A program made the translations under genes and the position numbers. 64,000 nucleotides of DNA, from positions 1 to 64,000 of the forward strand of contig NZ_WIWC01000019.1 in NCBI RefSeq assembly GCF_009600315.1, given 5' to 3'. This document shows, one piece after another, positions 52,016 to 61,200 of this stretch. The DNA comes from Pseudomonas helleri. GTDB lineage: Bacteria > Pseudomonadota > Gammaproteobacteria > Pseudomonadales > Pseudomonadaceae. The first letter of the stretch is position 1, and each line of letters opens with the position of its first letter. A model generated the notes under the pieces. The model searched no databases and was not told where the DNA came from. It worked only from the letters and a program-made list of their open reading frames with translations.

Positions 52016-52948
52016 TCATGGGTTAACGTTTTGGACGGTGCAATTAAACAGCGTCATGCCCGTTGCGCGCCGGTACTCGCTCGGCGTCTGGCCCATTTCA
52101 ACGCGAAAGTGGCGGTTGAAGTTGGAGATGTTTTCATAGCCCACTTCAAAGCAAATGGTCGCCACCGACAGTTCGGTTTGCATCAGCAGCCGACACGCAC
52201 GCTGAACCCTTAACTTGCGCATAAGGTCGATAAAACCGTGGCCGGTAATTCGTTTGAAAAAACGCGAAAACCCCGGTTCGCTCATCTTCAACTGTCGAGC
52301 AATGACGGACACCCGAATGTCCCCTGTGAGTTCGGCCAGTAAATAGTCGAAGGCCTTGTTTATGCGCTCTGAACTATGCGCATTGAGGGTGGGGCTGTAG
52401 CAGGCGCTGGCCAGAAAATGCACCTCTTGCACAGGGGCTTTGATCATTAGGTTGATCACTTGCAGAAACAGAATCAGCCGCTCCAGCCCCTGAGCCAGAC
52501 CGATGGCTTCGAGCAGCTGGGCAGCCTCGACAGCGGTTGAGCCGGTAAACGTCAGGCCACGGCGGGCCCGTTCAAACAGATCCTGCAAGCCACCCAGCTC
52601 CGGCAATGTTTCGCGCAAGGCCAATAGCGCAGCGCCATCAAACTGCAACACCACATCACGCCCGGCCAAGTGCTCACCGGGTGCCACATCGCCAATCCAG
52701 TCGTGGGGCAGGTCGGGACCAATCAGCGCAACATGTCCCGCTGCAAAGGCACCGATGTAATCGCCCGCTACCAGCTTGCCGGTGCCTTGGCGGATCAGAT
52801 GAATCTCAAACTCGGGATGATGGTTCCAGCGCGCGAGAGCGTAAGGGTAATCGTGCTCATACCAGCGAAAGCACTGATGAGGCTCAGGGAGAATGACTTC
52901 CAGTTCGGCGGGCCGCTGCTCAAACAGGGAGGCTCGATGATCAGACAT
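52016..52948 (-). CDS. AraC-family regulator
   Basis: 310 aa. An N-terminal cupin-like sensor domain (HHPEFEIHLIRQGTGKLVAGDYIGAF) and a C-terminal double helix-turn-helix (SVIARQLKMSEPGFSRFFKRITGHGF and ATICFEVGYENISNFNRHFRVEMGQTPSEYRR) are present. It resembles polyol regulators such as MtlR and is divergent from the sorbitol dehydrogenase gene, so polyol-responsive control of that gene is likely. It is convergent with the PKS thioesterase and probably unrelated to it. Confidence 0.88.
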   Translation of the reverse strand: MSDHRASLFEQRPAELEVILPEPHQCFRWYEHDYPYALARWNHHPEFEIHLIRQGTGKLVAGDYIGAFAAGHVALIGPDLPHDWIGDVAPGEHLAGRDVVLQFDGAALLALRETLPELGGLQDLFERARRGLTFTGSTAVEAAQLLEAIGLAQGLERLILFLQVINLMIKAPVQEVHFLASACYSPTLNAHSSERINKAFDYLLAELTGDIRVSVIARQLKMSEPGFSRFFKRITGHGFIDLMRKLRVQRACRLLMQTELSVATICFEVGYENISNFNRHFRVEMGQTPSEYRRATGMTLFNCTVQNVNP

Positions 52949-53185
52949 GGCATGCCTTTTTTATCGTTATGTGTGCGATGAGTCGCAGCAACATACGCCC
53001 TTGTGGTGGGCAGCGGCTAGATCCTCTGCTGCGCAAGACTGATATTTTTTTAACCCAGAGCTACGCGATTAAAAAAGTATCAGTCAGGCATCCGCTGTCC
53101 ATTTGTTCGGTTGTTTTTAAGCTGTTGAAATCATCCCGCCTTGATCTCTACGGGCATACCTCTAATAAAAACGGAAGAACGCCTC

Positions 53186-53959
53186 ATGAAACGACTGGAA
53201 GGTAAAAGCGCGTTGATAACAGGTTCTGCCCGCGGCATCGGCCGTACGTTTGCTCAAGCCTACATTCGCGAAGGGGCCACAGTGGCGATCGCGGACATTA
53301 ACCTTGAGCGTGCCCGCGCCACGGCCCTCGAGCTGGGGCCGCAGGCTTACGCGGTCGAAATGGACGTCACCTGCCAGGGTTCAATTGATGATGCGCTGGG
53401 CGCGGTCATCGCGCAGACCGGCAAGCTGGATATTTTGATCAACAATGCGGCCCTGTTCGACCTCGCTCCAATTGTCGGCATCAGCCGGGACAGTTTTGAA
53501 CGCCTGTTTGCGATCAATGTCGCGGGCACCCTGTTTACCTTGCAGGCCGCTGCCAAACAGATGATTAGCCAGGGACATGGCGGAAAAATCATCAACATGG
53601 CCAGCCAGGCCGGTCGCCGGGGTGAAGCGCTGGTGGGGGTGTATTGCGCCACCAAAGCGGCGGTCATCAGCCTGACCCAATCAGCGGGCCTTGACCTGAT
53701 CAAGCACGGCATTAATGTCAACGCGATTGCACCCGGCGTCGTCGACGGCGAACACTGGGACGGCGTTGATGCACTGTTTGCCCGCTATGAGAATCGCCCG
53801 TTGGGCGAAAAGAAAAAAAGCGTGGGGCAGGAAGTACCGTTTGGCCGAATGGGCACCGCCGATGATTTGACCGGAATGGCTATTTTCCTGGCATCCCCCG
53901 ACAGCGAGTACGTGGTCGCCCAGACCTACAACGTCGACGGTGGCAACTGGATGAGTTGA
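53186..53959 (+). CDS. polS: Sorbitol (L-iditol 2-) dehydrogenase, SDR family
   Basis: 257 aa. SDR motifs are GSARGIGR for NAD binding, NNAALF, the catalytic Ser in NMASQAGRRG and YCATK. Long stretches (FDLAPIVGIS, GVVDGEHWDGVD, AQTYNVDGGNWMS) match the bacterial sorbitol dehydrogenase PolS, which oxidises D-sorbitol to fructose and also galactitol and L-iditol. The ATG at 53186 follows GGAAG. In most pseudomonads this gene is part of a polyol operon with an ABC transporter, mannitol dehydrogenase and a sugar kinase. None of these is present here. Confidence 0.92.
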   Translation: MKRLEGKSALITGSARGIGRTFAQAYIREGATVAIADINLERARATALELGPQAYAVEMDVTCQGSIDDALGAVIAQTGKLDILINNAALFDLAPIVGISRDSFERLFAINVAGTLFTLQAAAKQMISQGHGGKIINMASQAGRRGEALVGVYCATKAAVISLTQSAGLDLIKHGINVNAIAPGVVDGEHWDGVDALFARYENRPLGEKKKSVGQEVPFGRMGTADDLTGMAIFLASPDSEYVVAQTYNVDGGNWMS

Positions 53960-54786
53960 GAGCGTATGTGGGTGGGGAGGGCGGCCTTGCCAGGCGTAAC
54001 CAGCGAAGCCTTCAGTCAGGCGGGTGGCGATCACAAAAGCGACGGTGTCTGCCACAGCTAGTGCTCGTGCTGACCGCCAATGGCTTCGTTGTAACCGAAA
54101 CTGCGCAGCGGTTTTTCCAAGGCTGTCTCACCGGCATTAACTTGAGGCCGCGTCAGGCTGATTCCAGTTGCTGAAACTGCGGTTGGTGGAGGATTTGATC
54201 CATCTGCTGGCTCAGGGCACGATCCATTTCAATGATTATCTGATCGACCCGAAACTTGTTCACGGGCTGGTCGTGATCATCCCTCTGCAAAATATCGCTG
54301 ATAATTCTGTGAAACATCAAGCGTCAGGTCCACCCGCGAACCAGCCATTGGCAGGACTGCTCATTGACGAGCAAATGCCGCAACTGCTTATGAAAGGCCG
54401 GGGTATTGCCATCGGCCTTTTATTCTCGAAGGTGCTTTCAATTTAAAGCGTATCGGGTCGGTATTGTCTTGTCGGACAGTTCCGTTCGTTGCGTAGTCTT
54501 TGCGTGTAGGAAATTACGGCATTGTCAGTAAATGGTTGTATCTGATTGTTTTTCTTTGATGGCTTACTGTGTTGTCAGTATTGAAAATTTTTGTTGGTAG
54601 TGTAGAGGGCTTGCGTCTATGCGCAATTGCCCAGCATTGTAGGGGCTATATAAGTTCTCTTGCAGATGCTGGTGTTTGTGACATGTGTTTCGCCTTAATG
54701 CTTGGCTAGGCCCTATTTGTCGGGGTTGAGTATTAAAAAATGGCTGTATCTGCAGGGTGGTCGCACTATGTGGAGTGAGTGAAAAA
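53960..54786. other. Gene-poor, degenerate region
   Basis: These 827 bp between the sorbitol dehydrogenase and the next gene hold one recognisable relic, a tssC fragment on the minus strand (54153-54320). The segment from 54450 on is clearly AT-richer and shows no gene. Around 53960-54150 the sequence has coding-like composition but no intact frame that I can identify. Confidence 0.55.
54153..54320 (-). pseudogene. N-terminal relic of a type VI secretion sheath gene (tssC-like)
   Basis: On the minus strand the frame reads ...FRVDQIIIEMDRALSQQ then MDQILHQPQFQQLESA-stop. This matches the N-terminal region of TssC/HsiC sheath proteins, where I recall a pattern like IAEIDAKLSKQMDEILHHPDFQALESAWR. 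The frame is closed by TGA right after LESA, where functional proteins continue with WR. Only about 55 codons remain; an upstream stop separates a possible further fragment (HKQLRHLLVNEQS, to about 54418). No other T6SS gene is nearby. Confidence 0.6.
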
Positions 54787-55758
54787 ATGAATGTAACGTT
54801 GAAAGAGAGTCAGGGTGTGATCGATAAAAAAATATCAATGCAGAAATTTGGCGAGTTATTTATTAGGGGGCTGGATAAACACGTGGCCAGTCTCAATATT
54901 GCAAACCGCTTTACTGTCGGTGATGTGAGGGCTAAACCCATCAGCGCCAAGGTTGATAACAGGACTCAAACTCAAAAAGTCATGCTCGAAGTGCTGTGTG
55001 ATCCGATTACTCAGGAAGCCCATTCCTATGCAGAGCTTGCGTTCAGGGCGTTCTTGGAAAAGGAGAGGGTGGATGTAGGACTTTTAAGATTTTTTAATGG
55101 TTGGAATGAAACACATAAAACTACAAGTCTGGTCTCCGCCAAGGTGGCTGTGCGGTTGTCGGCAGGTTCCATCTTTGTTTCTTCGGAAAAACAAAATACC
55201 TATGCTTTGGCTATGGCTCACATGCATGAAGTGGTCAGAGACGATATGGGGCTCGGACATCCCGGGCATGACGGTATGTATGAAGTTATGGCGGCTGCGT
55301 TTAATGCGGTTGGTTGGTCAGGGAAGAAGTATGCGATGGCTGAATGTATTGATTTTTCTAGTTTTCTCTATGAGACAGGGGTTGAAAATCATAGCGCTGC
55401 CATACACTCAGACGCGTACATGCGATCACTGCTTAAAGCGATGATGGTCTCTGTCTCATCGGAGATTTGGAATGGCCGAGAATATAACTATTTTGCGCAG
55501 TTTATTGAAGGCAAGCTGTTGTCAATAAATCCTTTATTGGTGAGTCAAAGCAAAAGCTTACGAGAGGCAAAAAGTTATGTGATTGGGCACGCCGGTCAAG
55601 TTGAAAACAGGCACGGCCTGCACGCATTAGCGGCTGCGCAAGCGTATGCATCTTCATGGGATTTAGGATTCGAACCTGCCTCCCTCGGGGAGGTGATGCT
55701 GGATTATAACAAGCGTGTGGGAATAGCTTTCTGCGCACTATGTAACGTGTTGGGGTAA
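54787..55758 (+). CDS. Uncharacterised helical protein, possibly haem-oxygenase-like
   Basis: 323 aa with no signal peptide or membrane segment. It appears all-helical. The segment AHMHEVVRDDMGLGHPGHDGMYEVM followed by AAAFNAVGW resembles the E/D...H metal-ligand pattern of iron-containing haem-oxygenase-like (TenA/UndA-type) oxidases. A second H-rich helix, ENRHGLHALAAAQAYA, near the C-terminus could complete the site. This assignment is tentative. The gene is visibly AT-richer than most of the window, starts at ATG 54787 with GGAG upstream, and is followed after 79 bp by a TauE/SafE exporter, with which it may have been acquired. Confidence 0.6.
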   Translation: MNVTLKESQGVIDKKISMQKFGELFIRGLDKHVASLNIANRFTVGDVRAKPISAKVDNRTQTQKVMLEVLCDPITQEAHSYAELAFRAFLEKERVDVGLLRFFNGWNETHKTTSLVSAKVAVRLSAGSIFVSSEKQNTYALAMAHMHEVVRDDMGLGHPGHDGMYEVMAAAFNAVGWSGKKYAMAECIDFSSFLYETGVENHSAAIHSDAYMRSLLKAMMVSVSSEIWNGREYNYFAQFIEGKLLSINPLLVSQSKSLREAKSYVIGHAGQVENRHGLHALAAAQAYASSWDLGFEPASLGEVMLDYNKRVGIAFCALCNVLG

Positions 55759-55837
55759 TGCCCCCGCGCTATGATGATTCGAAGCACTCCACGCAACTTT
55801 CAATTAAAACGTACTCCTGTTCCATACCGGTGCTCCT

Positions 55838-56605
55838 ATGATGCTTGATCAGACGATGGTTGTTCTGGGGTTTTTTGCTTTTTGCGGTGGCTTGATTGAT
55901 GCCGCCGTCGGTGGCGGAGGTTTGGTGCAAGTGCCGGCGCTTTTACATGCGCTGCCTCAGTACAGCCTCGCCACTGTTTTTGGAACCAATAAGTTGGCGG
56001 TTTTGGCGGGTAACCTGTCATCCATATTCAGGTATGTAAGAAGAATAAAAATAGTCTGGAAGCTGATGATTCCAATGGCTGTTTCTGCTTTCGTGTGTTC
56101 ATTTTTAGGTGCGCTTTTTGTCTCTGTTATTCCTCGTGAGGCTATGGAGTACGTCGTTTTTTGTGTGTTGGTAGTGATGGCTGTGTATACCTTCTGTAAA
56201 AAGAATCTTGGCCGGGTGCAGGTGGCGATTGAGTATGGAAATAAAGACGTGCTGCTGGGCGTTTTTTTTGGCGGGATCATCGGCTTTTATGATGGAGTAT
56301 TCGGGCCGGGCAGTGGCAGCCTGTTGCTATTTGTTTTTGTAAAGTGTTTTGGCTTTGATTTTTTAAATGCGTCGGCTTCAGCAAAGTTGGTGAACCTGGG
56401 CACGTTTAGTGCGGCCCTGCTGTTTTTTATTCCATCAGGCAATGTGTTATGGCAAGTGGGTGCCCTGGTAGGGGTATGCAATATATTAGGCTCGATCACG
56501 GGTGTTTTTTTGGCATTGCGTTTTGGCAGTGGGTTTGTTCGAGTCTTCTTTTTGATCCTGCTGGTGTTTCTTATTGCAAGGCTGGGGATTTCAATCCTGT
56601 CATAA
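55838..56605 (+). CDS. TauE/SafE (TSUP) family anion exporter
   Basis: 255 aa with about eight hydrophobic segments. FFAFCGGLIDAAVGGGGLVQVPAL is the conserved first TSUP repeat and GFYDGVFGPGSGSLLLFVFV the second, with NKLAVLAGN and AKLVNLGTF as the paired helices. The family moves sulfite, sulfoacetate or other small organosulfur and carboxylate anions. Its low GC content matches the gene before it. Substrate not determinable. Confidence 0.88.
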   Translation: MMLDQTMVVLGFFAFCGGLIDAAVGGGGLVQVPALLHALPQYSLATVFGTNKLAVLAGNLSSIFRYVRRIKIVWKLMIPMAVSAFVCSFLGALFVSVIPREAMEYVVFCVLVVMAVYTFCKKNLGRVQVAIEYGNKDVLLGVFFGGIIGFYDGVFGPGSGSLLLFVFVKCFGFDFLNASASAKLVNLGTFSAALLFFIPSGNVLWQVGALVGVCNILGSITGVFLALRFGSGFVRVFFLILLVFLIARLGISILS

Positions 56606-56993
56606 GCGCTGCGTGATCTTTTTTCTGAGCTCGCAGGCTAACCTCGACGCCCTCTATTGCGCAAGTCGGTGCAACTCACCATCGAACCGTTGGCCCTGAG
56701 TGCCACGCGTCTGAACAGCCAGCGCAGCTTTGTCGATCGCAGCCTTCGTGCCTCGGCAGCGGCTACGTGACGATCTGTAGCCGCTGTCGAGCAGCGCGAG
56801 GCTGCGATCGAAGGCGAAGCCCTCGCAAAAACCTGCGATCAACTCCACCTATCACCCTCTATTCCCAATCTGAATAACACCTCATTCTTGTTTTATTGTC
56901 CTACACAGAGGCCCGATTTAGAGCGCTCCGGCTATGGCGCGAGCCCGTGAATGTTGGTAGCGTGCGCGCCGATAACCCGAGAGAACTCTAATA
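56606..56993. other. Intergenic region with REP hairpin, upstream of fadL-like gene
   Basis: 388 bp. It contains an inverted pair of REP-type sequences (56734-56810) and the promoter region of the FadL-type porin. A 64-residue open frame on the minus strand here only reads through the repeat and is not a gene. Confidence 0.6.
56734..56810. repeat. Inverted REP-type doublet (REPIN-like)
   Basis: The left arm begins CGATCGCAGCCT and ends CAGCGGCTAC; the right arm is its inverse, GTAGCCGCTG ... AGGCTGCGATCG, around a ten-base spacer, with a mismatched middle. The same GATCGCAGCCT...CTAC word recurs at 63052 and 63731, so this is a dispersed family. Such extragenic palindromes are common in pseudomonads and can fold into a long hairpin. 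Confidence 0.82.
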
Positions 56994-58265
56994 ATGAAAC
57001 ACACCATGCCTAAGGCCTTGCTGGGCCTTGCAGTAGCACTTGCCTCTTCATCACTATTGGCCAGCGGTCTGACCATCAACGAACAAAGCATCAGCGCGAT
57101 GGGCACGGGCTTTGCCGGTCGCTCATCCTCTGCCGACGATGCCAGCACCGTGTACGGCAACCCGGCCGGTATGGCACGCCTGAAACAGGAACAGGCGAGC
57201 CTGGGAGCCGCCACGCTCAACGCCAAAACGGACATCAGCCAAACCCGCAGCACCTTTGGCGGCAAGGAAGAAGGCAATATCGTGCCGCTGACATCCGTAC
57301 CCATGGGCTACTACGTTAAGCCCATCGATGAACACTGGGCGTTCGGTGTCGGCTTCTACGTGCCCTTCGGTTTGATCACGGACTACAGCAGCGGTTTTGC
57401 CGGTCGCTACTTCGCCAACAAGAGCAAGATCCAGGTCATCACGTTCCAGCCAACCGTCAGCTATGCCTTTAACGACAAAGTGTCGATTGGCTTTGGCCCG
57501 ACCATCAACCGCATCGACGGTGAGCTGACCTCGCAAGTGCCCAACGTCCAGTCCCTTGGCCGTAACGACGGCAAGGTGAAGATTGATGGCGATGACACGG
57601 CAATCGGTTTCAACGCCGGTATTTTGGTTCAAGCCGATGACAAAACCCGTGTGGGCCTGACGTACCACTCAAAGGTCAGTTACAACCTCAAGGGCCACAC
57701 CAAGGTCAGCGGCGGCAGCTTCAGTCTGCTGGGCCTCAGTGGTCAGAGTTATGACGCCAAGCTGGGCCTTGATACTCCGGAATCGGTGGACGTTTCGTTA
57801 ACCCACCAGCTCAATGACGACTGGACCCTGTACATGGGCAGCACTTGGACGCGTTGGAGCCGCTTCAAGGACATTACGGTCGAGAACAGTAACGTCAGCC
57901 CGATGCTGGGAGGGTCGCTGAACACCATCACCGAAGAGCAAAACTGGCATGACACCTGGGCTCACGCCATTGGTGCTGCGTATCAGTTGAGCCCGCAATG
58001 GGTGTTGCGCACCGGCTTGTCGGTGGATGGGTCGCCAACCAATAACACCAACCGCTCACCGCGTATTCCGACTGGCGACCGGACGGCCATCAGTTTTGGT
58101 GCGGGCTGGACCCCAGTAAGCAATCTGACCGTCGACCTGGCTTACTCCTATCTGTGGGAAGAGAGCGTCAAGGTCAACGACAGTTCGGCCTCGAAGGGCG
58201 CCTACAGTGCCAAGTTCAGAAACACCGCCAGCGGTTTCGGTTCTTCGATTACCTATCGCTTCTGA
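56994..58265 (+). CDS. FadL-family outer-membrane transporter
   Basis: 423 aa. A signal peptide (MPKALLGLAVALASSSLLASG) is followed by the FadL plug opening LTINEQSISAMGTGFAGRSSSADDASTVYGNPAGMARL, then beta strands ending with ...GFGSSITYRF, a C-terminal Phe typical of outer-membrane barrels. FadL proteins take up long-chain fatty acids or other hydrophobic compounds. It is convergent with the lhr gene, with only 17 bp between them. Confidence 0.93.
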   Translation: MKHTMPKALLGLAVALASSSLLASGLTINEQSISAMGTGFAGRSSSADDASTVYGNPAGMARLKQEQASLGAATLNAKTDISQTRSTFGGKEEGNIVPLTSVPMGYYVKPIDEHWAFGVGFYVPFGLITDYSSGFAGRYFANKSKIQVITFQPTVSYAFNDKVSIGFGPTINRIDGELTSQVPNVQSLGRNDGKVKIDGDDTAIGFNAGILVQADDKTRVGLTYHSKVSYNLKGHTKVSGGSFSLLGLSGQSYDAKLGLDTPESVDVSLTHQLNDDWTLYMGSTWTRWSRFKDITVENSNVSPMLGGSLNTITEEQNWHDTWAHAIGAAYQLSPQWVLRTGLSVDGSPTNNTNRSPRIPTGDRTAISFGAGWTPVSNLTVDLAYSYLWEESVKVNDSSASKGAYSAKFRNTASGFGSSITYRF

Positions 58266-58282
58266 TCCATTCGGGCCCGCCC

Positions 58283-61200
58283 TCAGCCATACCAGCTCAA
58301 CCCCTTGGGCGCACTGGCAAAGCCCGCTTCTCGCAAAGCGGCCGTTATCGGCGAGTGCCAAGTGGACTGCTCGTCGATACGTTCCAGCGTGAAGGACTGT
58401 CGTTTGTGTTTTCTCAACGCGGCGACCAAGGCCTGCGCGCCCGCTTTCAGGCGTTCGGCGTCGATGGGCGTGTCGCGGGCGGCAAAGCTTATTAACTGAC
58501 GGCCGCCCTGGGGCAGGTAAAACAGCAAGCTGGCGTCAACAATGACCACCAAGGCCCCGGCGCGACGGGCCGGGGTGGTTTTTGTGCGGTTGGCAGGCCA
58601 CGTCAGGGTAACGCCGAAGGGGTTGGCCGGGTCCAGCACGGACAAGCCAATGGCCACGGGCCTGACGGCTACGCTGTCGGCGAGGGCGCGCAGCCGGTCT
58701 ATGGTGCTGCGCTCGGCAAATTGGGCACCACCCAGACCCTCGACAAAGCGACCGCGCAAAATTCGTCCGGTGTCTTCCATCGTGCGCAACACGGGCGCGA
58801 GGGCAGGAAACCCGCCCGGCACGTCCTCCTGGAGCGCGGCACCCCGCGTGACCACCCCGTAGCGGTCGAACAGGCCCTCGACCAATGCCAGTGCGCGAGC
58901 CGTATCGCTGACAGGCTCATGGGGCAGTATTGACCAGCGTCCGCTGAGTGGGCGTGTGGCTGTGGGCGGTGATGCAAGGGGGATAAAAGCTGCGCGCAAG
59001 TGCCCGCGGCGATGACGGGAGTGGCTGAGGTGACGTGTGCGTTGCGGCGCTTGCGCAGCCGTCAGCTGACGTAAAGGCGCCCAGCTGTCGCCCGTGATAA
59101 AACCACGCCACACCAAGTCCCAAATGGCCTGATGCAGCTCGTCTGCGGACCGTGGTTCAGTGCTTTGGGTCAGTGTGGCCAGTTGCTGGCCGAAATAGGC
59201 GCCGCCATCGGCCAGCACATTGAGAATGGCTTGTTGCAGCGGCGAAAGCAGGTTTTCATCGCGGGCCGGTGGCAAGGTTTCCCCGACATAATCGCGCAGG
59301 TGGAGGGCCACCAGACCATCGTCATCGCCCAGCGCACCGTGCCCTGACCAGAGTACTTCACCGGTGCTGATCAGCTCGTCGAGCATGCCCGCTGTGTAGT
59401 CGCTGACGCGCATGGCCAATACCGGGTATTCCCAGACCGACAAGGGCAGCACGCGCCCGGCCAGTTGTTCGATCACCCGCAGCAGTCCGTCCATGCCGCA
59501 AAAAGCACCGCTCACCGGCGGCTCCTGAGCGCGGGCAGGATGACCTTCGGTGGGTCCGATCAGCCCCTGACGCTCCAGCAGCAAACGCACATAAGCGGCC
59601 TCCGGGACTGGCCGGGTCGCTTCGCGGGCGGCTTGCAAGGAGCGCAGGCGCAAGCGCTTGAACACCTCGTCGGCAATCCATTCATGGCGAGCTTTAGGCG
59701 CAATTGTCAGGGTCGCGTCCAGCGTCGTTTCAAGGCGGCGCTCAACGCCGAAGTTGCCGCACAGCACTTTGCCTTGTTCGCGCAGGCGCTCAAGGCCGTG
59801 GTCGACAATCGCCACGCCCAGGCCCAGATAGCGGGCCGCCTCGCCGGTGGTAAAAGGCCCGTGGCTGCGGGCGTAGCGGGCCAGCAAGTTGCGCAACGGG
59901 TCTGCGACCGGATGCAAAAAAACCTCGGCAATGCCCGCAGGCAAGCTCACCCCCAAGGCATCGCGCAAGCGGGCAGCGTCTTCGACCGCCGCCCAGCGCG
60001 TTTCCCCGGCCATCGACACGGCAATCGCTCTGCCCGTGGTGCTCAATGTGTGCAAAGCGGCGTGCAGGTCGTCCGGTTGATCAACCCGAAGGGCCAACTG
60101 CGTCGCAGACAAAGGCCCCAGTTCACGCAGCAGGTCAGCCACGCCTTCGGCACCGGCCACCCGACGATCCTGCGCGGTGTGTTGCAGCTCCTGTTCGACA
60201 CGCTGGGCAATGGCCGGGTCGAGCACGTCGCCCATATCGACCTGGCCCAGCAAGTCAGCCAGCAGGCCGCTGTCCAGTGACAGCACCGAGGCGCGGCGCT
60301 CGGCCAAGGGCGCATCGCCCTGGTACATGAACTCGCCGACATAGCCGAACAGCAAACCTGCGGCAAAGGGTGAAGGGCTTTGCGTGGTGACCTCGACGAA
60401 CTGCACGGTGCCGTCATTCAGACGCCGCATCAGGGTATCCAGTGCGGGCAAGTCATACACGTCCTGCAGGCATTCACGGGCGGTTTCGATCAGAATCGGG
60501 AAGTCCGGGTAATCGCTGGCAATGGCCAGTAGCTGCCCCGCGCGCAAGCGTTGCTGCCACAACGGTGAGCGTTTGCCGGGGCTGTTGCGCGGCAGGAGTA
60601 AGGCCCGTGCAGCACACTCGCGAAAACGCGCGGCGAACAGGGCTGAGCCGCCCACGGCATCCGCGACGATGCGCTGTAATCCCTCAGGTTCAAATACAAA
60701 CAGCTCGGCGCCGGGGACGCGGCCTTCACTTGCCGGGATGCGCACAATAATGCCGTCATCGCTGGACACCACACAGGGGTCGATACGCAGGCGTTGACGT
60801 ATCCGCTCGGCGATGGCCAGCCCCCACGGGCCGTGTACGCGCTGGCCGTAGGGCGAATGCAAGATCACGCGCCAGTCCAAGGTTTCATCCACACAGCGCT
60901 CAATCACCAAGGCCCGGTCAGTCGGCAAAGTGCCGGTGGCCTCACGCTGCTCGGTGACCAGTGCCAGCAGGTTGTTGACCGCGTTATCGTCCAGGCCGAT
61001 GCTTTTGAGACGCTGCTCTCGCTGTTGGCTAGGTGTTTCGCCAGCTCGCTCAATGTCCAGTTCGCGCAGGAAGGCACCAATGGCTTCGCCCAGCTCGGCC
61101 GGGCGCCCCAGTCCATCCCCGCGCCAAAAAGGCAGACGCGCAGAGCGGCCGGGGGCGGGTGTCACGATCACCTGATCACGGGTGATTTGCTGGATACGCC

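Noticed and set aside
54168..54446. 92-codon plus-strand frame (LKLRLVEDLIHLLAQGT)
   Set aside because: It reads the opposite strand of the tssC relic, has only a TTG start and no ribosome site.
56654..56848. 64-codon minus-strand frame
   Set aside because: It runs through the REP doublet; the amino-acid pattern reflects the repeat and not a gene.
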